A stretch of 64,000 nt of DNA from contig CP059069.1 in NCBI GenBank assembly GCA_017798145.1, forward strand, positions 3,891,226 through 3,955,225. Direction: 5' to 3'. This stretch comes from Akkermansiaceae bacterium. Its GTDB lineage: Bacteria > Verrucomicrobiota > Verrucomicrobiia > Verrucomicrobiales > Akkermansiaceae. Below, one piece after another: positions 8,571-17,400 of the stretch; the stretch's first letter is position 1, and each line of letters starts with the position of its first letter. Both the position numbers and the translations under genes were made by a program. The notes under the pieces are model-generated. The model saw nothing but the letters and a program-made list of their open reading frames with translations. It was not told the origin of the DNA and did no database searches.

Positions 8571-9779
8571 TCAGCCGGCGAGTGCTTCCATGACGTAGCG
8601 TGACGGACGGAAGTTCTCGATGAGGATTTCCTGTTTCCCGCCGCGGTTCATGCGCACCTGGCTGAGGTTGAAATTCGGGGTCTTGTGGGGGGCGAAAAGG
8701 ATATCATCGTGGGTGGCGTTCTCGTGCTTCTTGAACATGTCCGGGAGGATGTCGCCTCCGAGATGGTCGTCGCGGCCGGTGGCGAGGTGGCAGGTGCCGA
8801 GGACTTTCTCGTCCTGGATATCCGCGTAGGATACCGGCAAGACCTGGGTGCCGAAGCCAAGCTCGCCGAGCGTGCCTGTCATCGGATCGTCGGCGAGGCG
8901 GGCGTTGTGGGCGGCGATGGTTTCCGGGTTGCCCTCGATGAGCGTGGAGCGCCAGATGCAGCGGTCTTTCACGTCGAGCACGCCGAGGGTGCCGTCCTCG
9001 TATTTCATGGGGAACTGGCCGTTGGCATCGGTGGGGACGAAATAGACCTCACCGGCGGGGAGGTTGGCGATGTCCGGTTTTTCCCCGAGGCAGAGACCAT
9101 GGGATTTCTGCGCCTCCTGCCCGCCGAGGCCTATGGTCGCGGTCAGGACGCGGCCGTCCTCGAGGGCGAAGTCGATCTCGATGGAGTCCGCCTTGGTCAG
9201 GGCGAGGCGGATCTTCTCAGCATCGCGGGAGACCTCGCGATAATCGACGGCGAGGCCGGAGCCGAGGATGACCTCGTTGAGGCCGTGGAGTGTGGCTCCG
9301 CGGAAGCCGAATTCCTTGGCCTTCGCTGTCAGCGGTGCGGTTGCGGACCAGGTGGATATGCAGAGGATGAGATCGTATTCCGGGTAGATATCCTTATCGA
9401 GGGAAAGGAGTTTGCCATCGGTGTCCCAGACTTCGTCCGCGAGATCGAGGTTCGAGCCTTTCGTGTAGCGGTATGCGAACATTTCGCCGCCTGTCATTCC
9501 GAGTTCGGCCATGGCGTGGTCTTTCAGCGCCGTGTAGAAATGCCTATGGGCGTTTTTCTGGATCGGGAAGCCCTCTTCGGAGAGGAACCTGAAATCCCGG
9601 ATGAGGTCGGCGGGCTCGTCGAAGTCTATGAGGATACATACGCGGCAGCCTTTGGTCGGCTCGAAGACCGTATGGAGGAGGCGGACGACATCGAAATCCG
9701 GGAACTCGCGGTTTTCCGGGTTGAGGAGGATTTCGGGCGAAAGGTAATCCGGTAGGGCGGGGAGGGCTGTGCTGGCCAT
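8571..9779 (-). CDS. M29-like metallo-aminopeptidase
   Basis: This 402-residue cytoplasmic protein lacks a signal peptide. Its C-terminal half carries the ligand-like series of thermophilic aminopeptidases (M29): GEVYFVP, GELGFGTQ, CHLATGRDDHLGGD and THDDILF. These supply the Glu, Glu, His, His/Tyr, His and Asp positions expected for a dinuclear metal site. M29 enzymes are dimeric exopeptidases that release N-terminal residues. Length and motif order fit the family, but the N-terminal half is divergent, so the specificity is unknown. Confidence 0.7.
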   Translation of the reverse strand: MASTALPALPDYLSPEILLNPENREFPDFDVVRLLHTVFEPTKGCRVCILIDFDEPADLIRDFRFLSEEGFPIQKNAHRHFYTALKDHAMAELGMTGGEMFAYRYTKGSNLDLADEVWDTDGKLLSLDKDIYPEYDLILCISTWSATAPLTAKAKEFGFRGATLHGLNEVILGSGLAVDYREVSRDAEKIRLALTKADSIEIDFALEDGRVLTATIGLGGQEAQKSHGLCLGEKPDIANLPAGEVYFVPTDANGQFPMKYEDGTLGVLDVKDRCIWRSTLIEGNPETIAAHNARLADDPMTGTLGELGFGTQVLPVSYADIQDEKVLGTCHLATGRDDHLGGDILPDMFKKHENATHDDILFAPHKTPNFNLSQVRMNRGGKQEILIENFRPSRYVMEALAG

Positions 9780-9834
9780 GATGGGTTACCTTAAAACCAC
9801 TTCTTATGTCCGCAAGTGAGCTTTTTCGCGAATA

Positions 9835-10305
9835 TCACTCACCGAAATCGTAGCCGGCATCGGGTTTTTCGTCGGAGCGCATCTTGTCGAGCAGCGGCTG
9901 GCGGTCTTCCAGGGAGTCCCACACTGATTTTTTCACGTAGATGGGTGCCTCGGCTCGGGCGGATATGGCAAGGCAATCGGATGGCCGGGCGTCGAGCTCA
10001 ATGATCTTGCGCTCCATGATCTCGTTCTCCGCCTCGACGATCAGCCTCGCGTAGAACACGTCGCCTTGGACATCGTTGATGACCATTCGCGAGACCTTCG
10101 CGCCGAAAGCGGTGAGGGTGAGCATGTAGAGGTCGTGGGTGAGGGGGCGCGGCATTTTCTGGCCGCTCATGACCGTATTGATCGATAGCCCGACGGCGGG
10201 GTCGATGTAGAACAGGATCGCTTTTTTTCCGTCGCCCAGAAACACGGCGCAGCCCGCCTGCGTCGGCATCAGCGCGATGATCTCCACCCGGACAAGTTCC
10301 TCCAT
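9835..10305 (-). CDS. Bifunctional nuclease (BFN/DUF151) family protein
   Basis: The 156-residue product contains a whole BFN domain: VRVEIIALMPTQAGCAVFLG, then KKAILFYIDPAVG, HDLYMLTLTAFGA, then DVFYARLIV and LDARPSDCLAISAR, which is the family signature near the C-terminus. Related domains have been reported with DNase/RNase activity, but many bacterial members are uncharacterised. The reading frame extends to a TTG at 10380, but I use the ATG at 10305 because BFN domains begin within a few residues of it. A short acidic C-terminal tail follows the domain. Confidence 0.82.
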   Translation of the reverse strand: MEELVRVEIIALMPTQAGCAVFLGDGKKAILFYIDPAVGLSINTVMSGQKMPRPLTHDLYMLTLTAFGAKVSRMVINDVQGDVFYARLIVEAENEIMERKIIELDARPSDCLAISARAEAPIYVKKSVWDSLEDRQPLLDKMRSDEKPDAGYDFGE

Positions 10306-10563
10306 GACCGGATCATGGGCTTCCGATGGCTTGGGTGCAACTGAAAGGCACCGGGGATCCTTGCTTTGGGCGGAGTCCAACTTGCCGCCAAGGCGGGCAC
10401 CCGTTATCGTCCCATCCGGAAAAGGGAAAAGCTGCCGGCGCTTTGCAGGGACGAAACCCGCAATCTACCACTGCGCCACCAGGGCGGTGATCGCACCGGA
10501 GCCTGTGCTGGCTGATTTTTAGGTGGCAAAGGCCGGGCTTAGCCGGTAGGAATTTTTTCAACT
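10306..10563. other. Intergenic region between bfn and lemA, with a degenerate tRNA-like patch
   Basis: This 258-bp gap separates divergent genes and must hold both promoters. On the reverse strand, 10485-10445 resembles the 5' half of a tRNA (D-loop-like GCGCAGTGGTAGA and an anticodon-like stem GCGGG/CCTGC). It lacks a T-arm and a closing acceptor strand, so I do not call a tRNA. No protein-coding signal is visible. Confidence 0.5.
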
Positions 10564-11172
10564 ATGAGTGCAGGACTTTCAGGGATTGGCGTTTTGGTGG
10601 TGATCATCGGACTTGTGGGCGTGGTCGGGCTTTTCGTGATGGGCGTTTACAACGGCCTGGTGAAGCTGCGGAACATGTACAAGAACTCGTTCTCGCAGAT
10701 CGACGTGCAGCTCAAGCGCAGGCATGACCTGATCCCGAACCTTGTCGAGACAGCGAAGGCCTACATGGCGCATGAGAGCGGGACGCTGGAGGCGGTTATC
10801 GCGGCGCGCAACGGCGCGGAGAGCGCTAGGCAGTCGGCGGCTGCGAACCCGGGCGATCCGGTCGCCCTCGCGCAGCTCGGCAAGGCGGAAGCTGGGCTTG
10901 GCGGGGTGCTCGGCAGGCTGTTTGCGGTGGCCGAGGCCTATCCGGATCTCAAGGCGAACCAGAACATGATGCAGCTCAGCGAGGAACTGACCACAACGGA
11001 GAACAAGGTGGCTTTCGCACGGCAGGCTTACAATGACACGGTGCTTGCGTACAACAACAAGCGCGAGGTCTTCCCCAACAACATGGTCGCGGGCATTTTC
11101 GGATTTGGCGAGGCGGCCCTCTTCGAGATCGAGGTGGAGGCTGAGCGAGAGGCTCCCAAAGTGCAGTTCTGA
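10564..11172 (+). CDS. lemA: LemA family protein
   Basis: The 202-residue protein has one N-terminal membrane helix (about residues 7-27) followed by the long helical LemA domain. The hallmark is YNGLVKLRNMYKNSF, then QIDVQLKRRHDLIPNLVETA, and NDTVLAYNNKREVFPNNMVAG near the end. It sits 18 bp upstream of an M48 metallopeptidase gene. LemA next to an M48 peptidase is a recurrent arrangement and suggests joint action in membrane protein quality control, although the biochemical role of LemA is not established. Confidence 0.92.
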   Translation: MSAGLSGIGVLVVIIGLVGVVGLFVMGVYNGLVKLRNMYKNSFSQIDVQLKRRHDLIPNLVETAKAYMAHESGTLEAVIAARNGAESARQSAAANPGDPVALAQLGKAEAGLGGVLGRLFAVAEAYPDLKANQNMMQLSEELTTTENKVAFARQAYNDTVLAYNNKREVFPNNMVAGIFGFGEAALFEIEVEAEREAPKVQF

Positions 11173-11190
11173 TCCGGGCAAAGCCCACCG

Positions 11191-13095
11191 ATGAATTTCT
11201 TCGAGGCACAGGAGCGCGCCAGGAAATCGAGCCGCGCGCTCGTCTGGTGGTTCGCGCTTTCCGTGCTCGGCGTGATTGCGGTGATGTATGTGGTGGCGAC
11301 TTTTGCCATGCAGTTCAGCCAGTCGAATCCCGAGGGCGTTTACCACGCCACCGAGTGGGGGCAGCTCCGCTGGTGGGATGCTGGGCGGGCCTTGTCCGTT
11401 TCCGGGATCGTCGGTGGGGTCATCATGATCGGCAGCTGGTCAAAGCTCGCGCAGCTTTCCGCAGGAGGAAAAGTGGTTGCGCAAGGGCTTGGTGGCAGGC
11501 CGGTCGAGCCGACGACGACTGACCTATCCGAGCGCCGCCTGCTCAATGTGGTGGAGGAAATGGCGATTGCCTCCGGCCTGCCGGTGCCGGGCGTTTGGAT
11601 CATGGATGAGGAGCAGGGGATCAATGCCTTCGCTGCCGGGACCGATCCCACCAATGCCGTAGTCGGCGTAACGCGCGGCACCTTGGATCGGCTCACGCGC
11701 TCAGAGCTTCAGGGCGTGGTGGCGCACGAGTTCAGCCATATCCTCAACGGTGACATGAAGCTGAACATGCGCCTGATGGGCTGGATCTTCGGGTTGGTCA
11801 TGCTCTCCATGCTTGGCCGTTTGATGATCGAATCCTTCCGCTTTGTTCGCGGTTCCTCACGGGATTCGAAAGGCGGTGGGATCGTCCTGGCGCTGATCGT
11901 TGCGGGGCTGGCGGTATGGCTGATCGGCTCGATCGGAGTGCTTTTCGCAAGGATGTTGCAGGCGGCGATCTCCCGGCAGCGCGAGTATCTGGCGGATGCC
12001 TCTGCGGTGCAGTTCACCCGCGATCCGGACGGGATTGCCGGGGCGCTGAAAAAGATCGGCGGCTTTTCCACCCACGGGCACATCAACTCACCGAAGGCGA
12101 TGGAATCACGGCACATGTTCTTCGCAAGCAGTGGTTTCTCATCGCTGATGGCGACGCATCCATCATTGGAAAAGAGGATCAAGGCGATCGATCCCCGCTG
12201 GGATGGCGGGATGCTGGAGGGAAAGGCGGATCCGGTTTCCCCTTCGGAGTTCAACGGTCCCATGGGTTTTTCCGGCTCGCTGGAGCAGGTGAAATCCGCG
12301 GACAGGCTCCACTCCCTCGGGGAAAGCGGCAGGCTGGATGCCAACGTCGGCGCGATGATCCGCGAGGAGCTGCGATCCGGAAAGGTGACTTCGTTTTCCA
12401 AACAGGATGCGAAAACCCTCCTGCTCGGCCTGCTTGTCGCGGCCGATCCGGACGGGAGGAAAATGGCGGAGGGTATCTTGGCCTCGCACGGGGCGGACGG
12501 AGCGACCATCGGAAGTGTCATTGCCTGGAGTATTGATCTGGAAGGCTATTCTTCCTCCAAGAAACTGGCCTTGGTGGATCTTTCCCTTTCCTGGCTGAGG
12601 AAAATGAGCCGGGCGGAGGCACAGGAATTCGTGGATGCCAGCAAGGCGCTCATCGAGGCGGACGGGGAGGTGAATCTCTTCGAGTTCATGCTGCAGAAAG
12701 TCATCGGGCGCCATGTCTGCATCGGACTGGGGCTGCAGCCTGTGCCCGCCATGCGATACCGTAGGATCATGGATCTGGAAACGGAGGTCGCGCAATTGTT
12801 AGGAATGTTTGCGCAGTTGGCAGGTGGGGAAAACTCCCTCCATGCCGCCGCCGCCGAATACCGCGCACACACCGGAAGGGAGCTTCCCAGGACTCGCAGC
12901 GGCCTCGGAGAAGTTGCCTCTGCCCTTCGCGAGATGGATGCGGCCACACCGCTGGTGAAGCAGCAGATCCTCCGCCTGTGCGCCCTCGTCGCCACAGACG
13001 ATGCCCAGGTCGGCGACAACGAGCTTGAGTTGCTGCGGGCGACAGCGGAAGCGATCGGTGCGCCGGTGCCGCCGCTTGTTAGGAAGGTTGCGTAA
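11191..13095 (+). CDS. M48 family membrane metallopeptidase with a large C-terminal extension
   Basis: The 634-residue protein has two N-terminal membrane helices (about 18-44 and 70-90). The zinc motif HEFSH (His179, Glu180, His183) follows, then two more helices (about 195-215 and 230-255), with the third ligand in REYLADASAVQF. This is the HtpX-like layout, but HtpX proteins are roughly 290-300 residues. Here about 300 extra residues follow, predicted soluble and alpha-helical (from about 340). The extension has the feel of a TerB-like helical domain, without a motif I can confirm. It is co-transcribed with lemA. Confidence 0.88.
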   Translation: MNFFEAQERARKSSRALVWWFALSVLGVIAVMYVVATFAMQFSQSNPEGVYHATEWGQLRWWDAGRALSVSGIVGGVIMIGSWSKLAQLSAGGKVVAQGLGGRPVEPTTTDLSERRLLNVVEEMAIASGLPVPGVWIMDEEQGINAFAAGTDPTNAVVGVTRGTLDRLTRSELQGVVAHEFSHILNGDMKLNMRLMGWIFGLVMLSMLGRLMIESFRFVRGSSRDSKGGGIVLALIVAGLAVWLIGSIGVLFARMLQAAISRQREYLADASAVQFTRDPDGIAGALKKIGGFSTHGHINSPKAMESRHMFFASSGFSSLMATHPSLEKRIKAIDPRWDGGMLEGKADPVSPSEFNGPMGFSGSLEQVKSADRLHSLGESGRLDANVGAMIREELRSGKVTSFSKQDAKTLLLGLLVAADPDGRKMAEGILASHGADGATIGSVIAWSIDLEGYSSSKKLALVDLSLSWLRKMSRAEAQEFVDASKALIEADGEVNLFEFMLQKVIGRHVCIGLGLQPVPAMRYRRIMDLETEVAQLLGMFAQLAGGENSLHAAAAEYRAHTGRELPRTRSGLGEVASALREMDAATPLVKQQILRLCALVATDDAQVGDNELELLRATAEAIGAPVPPLVRKVA

Positions 13096-13149
13096 ACGAC
13101 GTGGCATTTCGGCATTTACCTGCGCCATGGAGCTGTTGAGGATAAGGAC

Positions 13150-14529
13150 ATGAGTCACTTCGATGCGTTTGAGATAAAGATGCGGGCCGCAGGCATGGGC
13201 GATGCGCCTGTGGCGGTTTTCAAACGCAACTACGAGGCGCTGCTGAGGGACGAGACAGGGATGATCCCCGAGGACAGCATCGCGCCCGCCGGGGATTTGC
13301 CAAAAGCGGAGGCGCTGGATTCCGGGGACGGAGCCGATCTCCTAAGCCAGGTGGTGGTCATCAAGTTGAATGGCGGCCTCGGCACCGGGATGGGCTTGCA
13401 GGGGCCCAAGAGCCTCCTTTCCGTCCGCGACGGCGTGAATTTCCTCGACCTCATGGTGCGGCAGACTCTTTCCCTGCGGGAGCAAAGCGGCACGAAGGTG
13501 CGGCTGTTGCTGATGGACAGTTTCAGCACCAGCGAGGATACGCTCGCCCACCTGCAGCGATACGGGGAGCAAGGTCTGGCATCCGCCGACGAGGTGGAAA
13601 TGATGCAGAACATGATCCCGAAGATCGACGCGCAGACACTCAAACCCGCCGAGTGGCCCGCTGATCCGGAGCAGGAATGGTGTCCGCCGGGGCATGGCGA
13701 TCTGTATCCGGCTCTGGTCGGCAGCGGCTGGCTGGACCGCTTGCTCGGCGAGGGTGTGAAATACGCGTTCGTTTCGAACTCCGACAATCTCGGGGCGATC
13801 ATGGACACCTCGCTGCTGTCGTTTTTCGCGGAGAGCGGCGCGCCGTTCATGATGGAGGTCACGCGGCGGACGGCGGCGGACAAGAAGGGCGGCCATCTGG
13901 CAAAACGGAAAAGCGACGGGCGGCTGCTGCTGCGTGAGGTCGCGCAATGCCCGGACGGCGATCTCGATGAGTTCCAGAACATCGACAAGCACCGCTATTT
14001 CAACACCAACAGCCTTTGGCTGAACCTTGAGAAACTGAAAGCCCAGCTCAAGGCCGACTCCGGCGTGCTGCCGCTGCCGATGATCAAGAACCGCAAGACC
14101 GTCGATCCCCGCGATCCGGATTCCCCGGCGGTGTTCCAGCTGGAGATCGCGATGGGCTCAGCGATCGAGTGCTTCGAAGGTGCGCTCGCCGTGGATGTGC
14201 CGCGCAGCCGATTCGCGCCTGTGAAGACGACTGCCGACCTTCTCGCCCTACGTTCCGACGCCTACGAGGTGCTGGAGGACGGACAAGTCCGGCTCCGCGA
14301 GGAAAGGAAAGGGGTGCCGCCCGACATTTCCCTTTCCGGCGAATACAAGCTCGTCGATGCCCTGGAGCCGCTCGGCGTGCCCAGCCTCATCAAGTGCGAT
14401 TCACTGAAAATCAGCGGGCTGGTCTCGTTCGAGGACGGGGTTGTGATCGAGGGCGATGTCGCTTTTGAAAACCATCAGGCGGAACGCAAGTCCATCCCGG
14501 CAGGCGTTTATTCCAACGGAAGCTTTTGA
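13150..14529 (+). CDS. UTP--glucose-1-phosphate uridylyltransferase, eukaryotic (UDPGP) type
   Basis: The 459-residue protein belongs to the UDPGP family rather than the GalU family. It has the nucleotide-binding loop KLNGGLGTGMGLQGPKS near residue 80, FVSNSDNLGA, and NTNSLWLNLEKL. It ends in a left-handed beta-helix-like C-terminus (SLKISGLVSFEDGVVIEGDV). The reaction is glucose-1-phosphate plus UTP to UDP-glucose, feeding envelope polysaccharide and glycogen/trehalose metabolism. argH follows after only 3 bases, so the two are probably one transcript, though their pathways are unrelated. Confidence 0.88.
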   Translation: MSHFDAFEIKMRAAGMGDAPVAVFKRNYEALLRDETGMIPEDSIAPAGDLPKAEALDSGDGADLLSQVVVIKLNGGLGTGMGLQGPKSLLSVRDGVNFLDLMVRQTLSLREQSGTKVRLLLMDSFSTSEDTLAHLQRYGEQGLASADEVEMMQNMIPKIDAQTLKPAEWPADPEQEWCPPGHGDLYPALVGSGWLDRLLGEGVKYAFVSNSDNLGAIMDTSLLSFFAESGAPFMMEVTRRTAADKKGGHLAKRKSDGRLLLREVAQCPDGDLDEFQNIDKHRYFNTNSLWLNLEKLKAQLKADSGVLPLPMIKNRKTVDPRDPDSPAVFQLEIAMGSAIECFEGALAVDVPRSRFAPVKTTADLLALRSDAYEVLEDGQVRLREERKGVPPDISLSGEYKLVDALEPLGVPSLIKCDSLKISGLVSFEDGVVIEGDVAFENHQAERKSIPAGVYSNGSF

Positions 14530-14532
14530 ATT

Positions 14533-15885
14533 ATGTGGAAAGGAAGATTTGCCCAAGATACCTCGTCGCTGGTCCAACAGTTCGGCGAGTCCATCTCTTA
14601 TGACTGGCGTTTGTTCCCGCACGATGTCGCCGGATCCATCGCCCACGCACGGGCGCAGCTCAAGGCCGGCTTGCTGAACGATGAGGAGTTTTCCTCCATC
14701 GAGAAAGGCCTGCGGGAAATCGAAGCCGACATCCGCGAGGGGAAATTCGAGTTCAAGACCTCGCTCGAGGACATCCACATGAACATCGAGGCGGAGCTCA
14801 CCAAGCGCATCGGCGCGGCGGGCGGCAAGCTCCACACCGCACGCTCCCGCAACGACCAGGTCGCCACCGATACCCGCCTGTATTGCCGCGCGCAGATCGA
14901 TGAAATTAACGCGGCAATCCTCACCCTTCAGAAAGTCCTCGTCGATCAGGCGGGCAGGTATGCGGCGACTGTGATGCCGGGCTACACCCACCTCCAGCGC
15001 GGCCAGCCGGTGACGGTGGGTCACCATCTACTCGCTTACGTGGAAATGCTCCAACGCGACAAGGGCAGGCTCAACGACTGCCGCAGGCGGCTGAATGTTT
15101 CCCCGCTTGGCTCGGGCGCGCTCGCAGGCTCCACGATCAACCTCGACCGCGAGGCCATCGCCGAGGAACTCGGCTTCGACGGCGTGACCCGCAACTCCAT
15201 GGACGCCATCGCCGACCGCGACTACATCGCGGAGCTGCTGTTCGTCATCTCCATGTGCGGCGTCCACCTCTCCCGCCTCAGCGAAGACCTAATTTTGTGG
15301 TGCAGCAGCGAGTTCGGATTCGTTTCGCTTTCCGATGCTCACACCACCGGCTCCTCGCTGATGCCGCAGAAGAAAAACCCCGATGTCTGCGAGATCACCC
15401 GGGGCAAGACCGGCCGCCTCGTCGGCAACCTGATGAATCTCCTCGTCGCGATGAAAGGCCTGCCCATCACCTACAACCGCGATCTCCAGGAAGACAAACC
15501 GCCGCTCTTCGACTCCGTGGACACCATCCTGATGGTGCTCGCGGTGAACGCGGAAATGATCGCCGCCATGGAAATGCGCGAGGACAGATGCCTCGCCGCC
15601 GCCAGCGATCCCATGCTCCTCGCCACCGATCTAGCCGATGCTCTGGTGAAAAGCGGCGTCCCTTTTCGCAGCGCACATGAGTTGGTCGGGAAAGCGGTTG
15701 CGGAATCGGTGAAGTCCGGCGTGCCGCTCGACGCGCTCGATTTGAAGGACATCGATCCCGCCTACACGGACGCGATGAAATCCGTCTTCTCCCTGGAAAC
15801 CGCCCTCGCCGCGCGCACCAACCCCGGCGCACCCTCCGTGGCGAATGTGAAACGCGAAATCGAAAGGTGGCGGGCGTGCCTGTGA
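14533..15885 (+). CDS. argH: Argininosuccinate lyase
   Basis: The 450-residue protein, normal for ArgH, begins MWKGRFAQDTSSLVQQF and carries HTARSRNDQVATD, TPSQ-like GYTHLQRGQPVT and the fumarase/lyase signature GSSLMPQKKNPD with the catalytic Ser. It splits argininosuccinate into arginine and fumarate in the last step of arginine synthesis. It starts 3 bases after the UDP-glucose pyrophosphorylase stop. All key motifs appear intact. Confidence 0.97.
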   Translation: MWKGRFAQDTSSLVQQFGESISYDWRLFPHDVAGSIAHARAQLKAGLLNDEEFSSIEKGLREIEADIREGKFEFKTSLEDIHMNIEAELTKRIGAAGGKLHTARSRNDQVATDTRLYCRAQIDEINAAILTLQKVLVDQAGRYAATVMPGYTHLQRGQPVTVGHHLLAYVEMLQRDKGRLNDCRRRLNVSPLGSGALAGSTINLDREAIAEELGFDGVTRNSMDAIADRDYIAELLFVISMCGVHLSRLSEDLILWCSSEFGFVSLSDAHTTGSSLMPQKKNPDVCEITRGKTGRLVGNLMNLLVAMKGLPITYNRDLQEDKPPLFDSVDTILMVLAVNAEMIAAMEMREDRCLAAASDPMLLATDLADALVKSGVPFRSAHELVGKAVAESVKSGVPLDALDLKDIDPAYTDAMKSVFSLETALAARTNPGAPSVANVKREIERWRACL

Positions 15886-16037
15886 ATATTTTTTGCCCGT
15901 CGTGCCAGCTGCGGGGACGTTCTCACCTCCTCTGCGCCAGTGCCACTCCGCCTCAACAGCAGATAGTGTGACGCGCTCGTCCTCCCGTAGCTTTCGCGAT
16001 GGAAGGAGCGGGGGCGCTTATGTTTTACCTGCTTTCC

Positions 16038-16098
16038 GATCGGATGAATGCGGGAAAATCCCTGGAAACATCAATCCGAAAGGCCTGATTCCATACAG
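16038..16098. repeat. Solo right end of the RAYT-associated element
   Basis: This stretch matches 16966-17024 along most of its length (GATCGGATGAATGC against GATCGGACGAATGC, then TGGAAAYATCAATC). It contains a degenerate copy of the RAYT right end, ATCAATCCGAAAGGCCTGAT. It lies just upstream of a PEP-CTERM gene, inside a 258-bp gap that otherwise shows nothing recognisable. It is probably a decayed miniature derivative. Confidence 0.55.
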
Positions 16099-16143
16099 TT
16101 TTTTCTTGGCAGCCCGCTGCTCACCTATCACTCTCCACCCGGT

Positions 16144-16812
16144 ATGAAAAAAATCCTATTCGTTCCTATCCTCGTCCTTTCATCCGCATATTCACATGCC
16201 GCCCTTATTATCGGCTTTTCCTTTAACGGACCCTCCAGCGGGAACGTTGTAGAGACGATTTACCAGGACTCATCGAGCCCTACCAATGGAACTTTCACCC
16301 TCGGAACCGGCATATCAGACGCCCAGCTTGAAATCACAGGAACCGCGATAAGTGGCTCGGACACTTGGAGCAGCGGAGCCTGGACCAATTGCTGCGGAGC
16401 ATGGTTCGATAATGCAAACCTAGGTGCGTGGCGCCTAGAATTTCAGAACCTGTCTTATGCTGCGGGATATTCCGCTGCCGATTTCACCGTGGAGCGAGTA
16501 GAACTCGATGTCACCGTAACACAAGGCTCCGGCACCCTGAATCTCGGGCATAGCACGGTTCCATCTGGAAGCGCTTCCGTTGGCACCGTCGCCCTGACTA
16601 CGGGCACCATCAACCTGGACGTGACCGATTACACGTTGTCCGATGCGCGGGCGAACGATTTAACGGTTGCATTCCAGATCTACGACGGTGGATCAAATCT
16701 CGTAACGCAAATCACGGGTCTGCGGGTCTATGGAACCGTTGTCCCCGAGCCAAGCTCCGCCGCCCTAATTGGCCTTGCTGGGATGGGCTTGCTGCTCCGC
16801 CGCAGAAAGTAG
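16144..16812 (+). CDS. Secreted PEP-CTERM sorting-domain protein
   Basis: The 222-residue protein has a signal peptide (MKKILFVPILVLSSAYSHA) and a beta-rich, Gly/Ser/Thr-rich body. The C-terminal PEP-CTERM tripartite tail is VVPEPSSAALIGLAG, a short hydrophobic helix and RRRK. Such tails are recognised by exosortases during export to the outer surface or exopolysaccharide matrix. The ATG at 16144 is chosen over an upstream in-frame start at 16048 because it places the signal peptide at the N-terminus. The function of the mature part is unknown. Confidence 0.85.
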   Translation: MKKILFVPILVLSSAYSHAALIIGFSFNGPSSGNVVETIYQDSSSPTNGTFTLGTGISDAQLEITGTAISGSDTWSSGAWTNCCGAWFDNANLGAWRLEFQNLSYAAGYSAADFTVERVELDVTVTQGSGTLNLGHSTVPSGSASVGTVALTTGTINLDVTDYTLSDARANDLTVAFQIYDGGSNLVTQITGLRVYGTVVPEPSSAALIGLAGMGLLLRRRK

Positions 16813-16882
16813 GATCCGCGCTTCCGGCAAGTTGGAGCACGTCGAATTTCTGGCTCTCCCTCAGGTTTGCTTGATGGATTGT

Positions 16883-17020
16883 ATTGGGGGTCAGTCCTTT
16901 CGGATTGATATTTTGATTGGTCAGTGGTTTGGGTAGGGGTTTTCTGGGGATGGCGAGGCCGTAACGATCGGACGAATGCCGGACGATCCTTGGAAATATC
17001 AATCGGAAAGGACTGACTCC
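16883..17020 (+). mobile_element. Miniature RAYT derivative (internally deleted)
   Basis: The left end carries ATTGGGGGTCAGTCC and TTTCGGATTGAT (16883-16909). A leader similar to that of the RAYT gene follows, and the first codons survive as ATGGCGAGGCCGT (about 16950-16962). It then jumps to a right end with ATCAATCGGAAAGGACTGAC (16998-17017). The whole is about 138 bp, so it looks like an internal-deletion product of the element at 19148-20280. The right end directly abuts the IS110 remnant. Confidence 0.7.
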
Positions 17021-17028
17021 AGACGAAG

Positions 17029-17260
17029 GCGGGCAACAGGCAGATGCGCAAACTGCTGTTCTTCCCGGCCATGACCGCGATCCGCTACCAACCCGCCGGT
17101 ATGCGAAGCCTTCGCAGCTCGCCTCGTGGCGCAGGGCATGGCTCCCATCGTCATCGTGGGAGCCGTCATGACCAAGCTCCTCAACATCATCTACGGCGTG
17201 CTGAAGCACGGCCAACCATTCAACCCCATCCACCACAAAAAAGCGGAAAACACACCTTGA
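17029..17260 (+). pseudogene. IS110-family transposase, C-terminal remnant (frameshifted)
   Basis: Reading from 17029 gives AGNRQMRKLLFFPAMTAIRY. A single extra C then shifts the frame, and the second frame reads VCEAFAARLVAQG, then IVIVGAVMTKLLNIIYGVLK and HGQPFNPIHH, ending in TGA at 17258-17260. This matches the C-terminal Transposase_20 part of IS110/IS116/IS902 transposases, including the AVMTKLL-type helix and the GQPFDP-like end. The N-terminal DEDD domain is missing, so the gene is dead. Confidence 0.8.
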
Positions 17261-17393
17261 TTTCAACGCCGCATCTGATCCGAATGGCAGGATCGAACAC
17301 AGCGCGCTGGACAATGCGATCCTGACCCCGGTCTACGACTGGCCGGAGGCAACAGCAGACAAGCTCCGCCCCATCATCGGCAGGTTCCAGTGA
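17253..17393 (+). pseudogene. C-terminal remnant of an unrecognised protein
   Basis: In the frame offset from the IS110 remnant, an open stretch reads HLDFNAASDPNGRIEHSALD followed by NAILTPVYDWPEATADKLRP and a TGA at 17391-17393. The composition looks like genuine coding sequence without a start. It ends 7 bases before the tail of the opposite-strand PEP-CTERM gene. I do not recognise the family. Confidence 0.35.
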
Positions 17394-17400
17394 TGCCACC

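Noticed and set aside
10445..10485. tRNA-like sequence on the reverse strand (D-loop GCGCAGTGGTAGA, 7-base anticodon-like loop with TCG)
   Set aside because: The D-stem does not pair well, position 37 would be T, and there is neither a T-arm nor a closing acceptor strand or CCA region.
15893..16147. 84-residue frame before the PEP-CTERM gene
   Set aside because: Overlaps the mobile-element end and lacks any protein-like feature.
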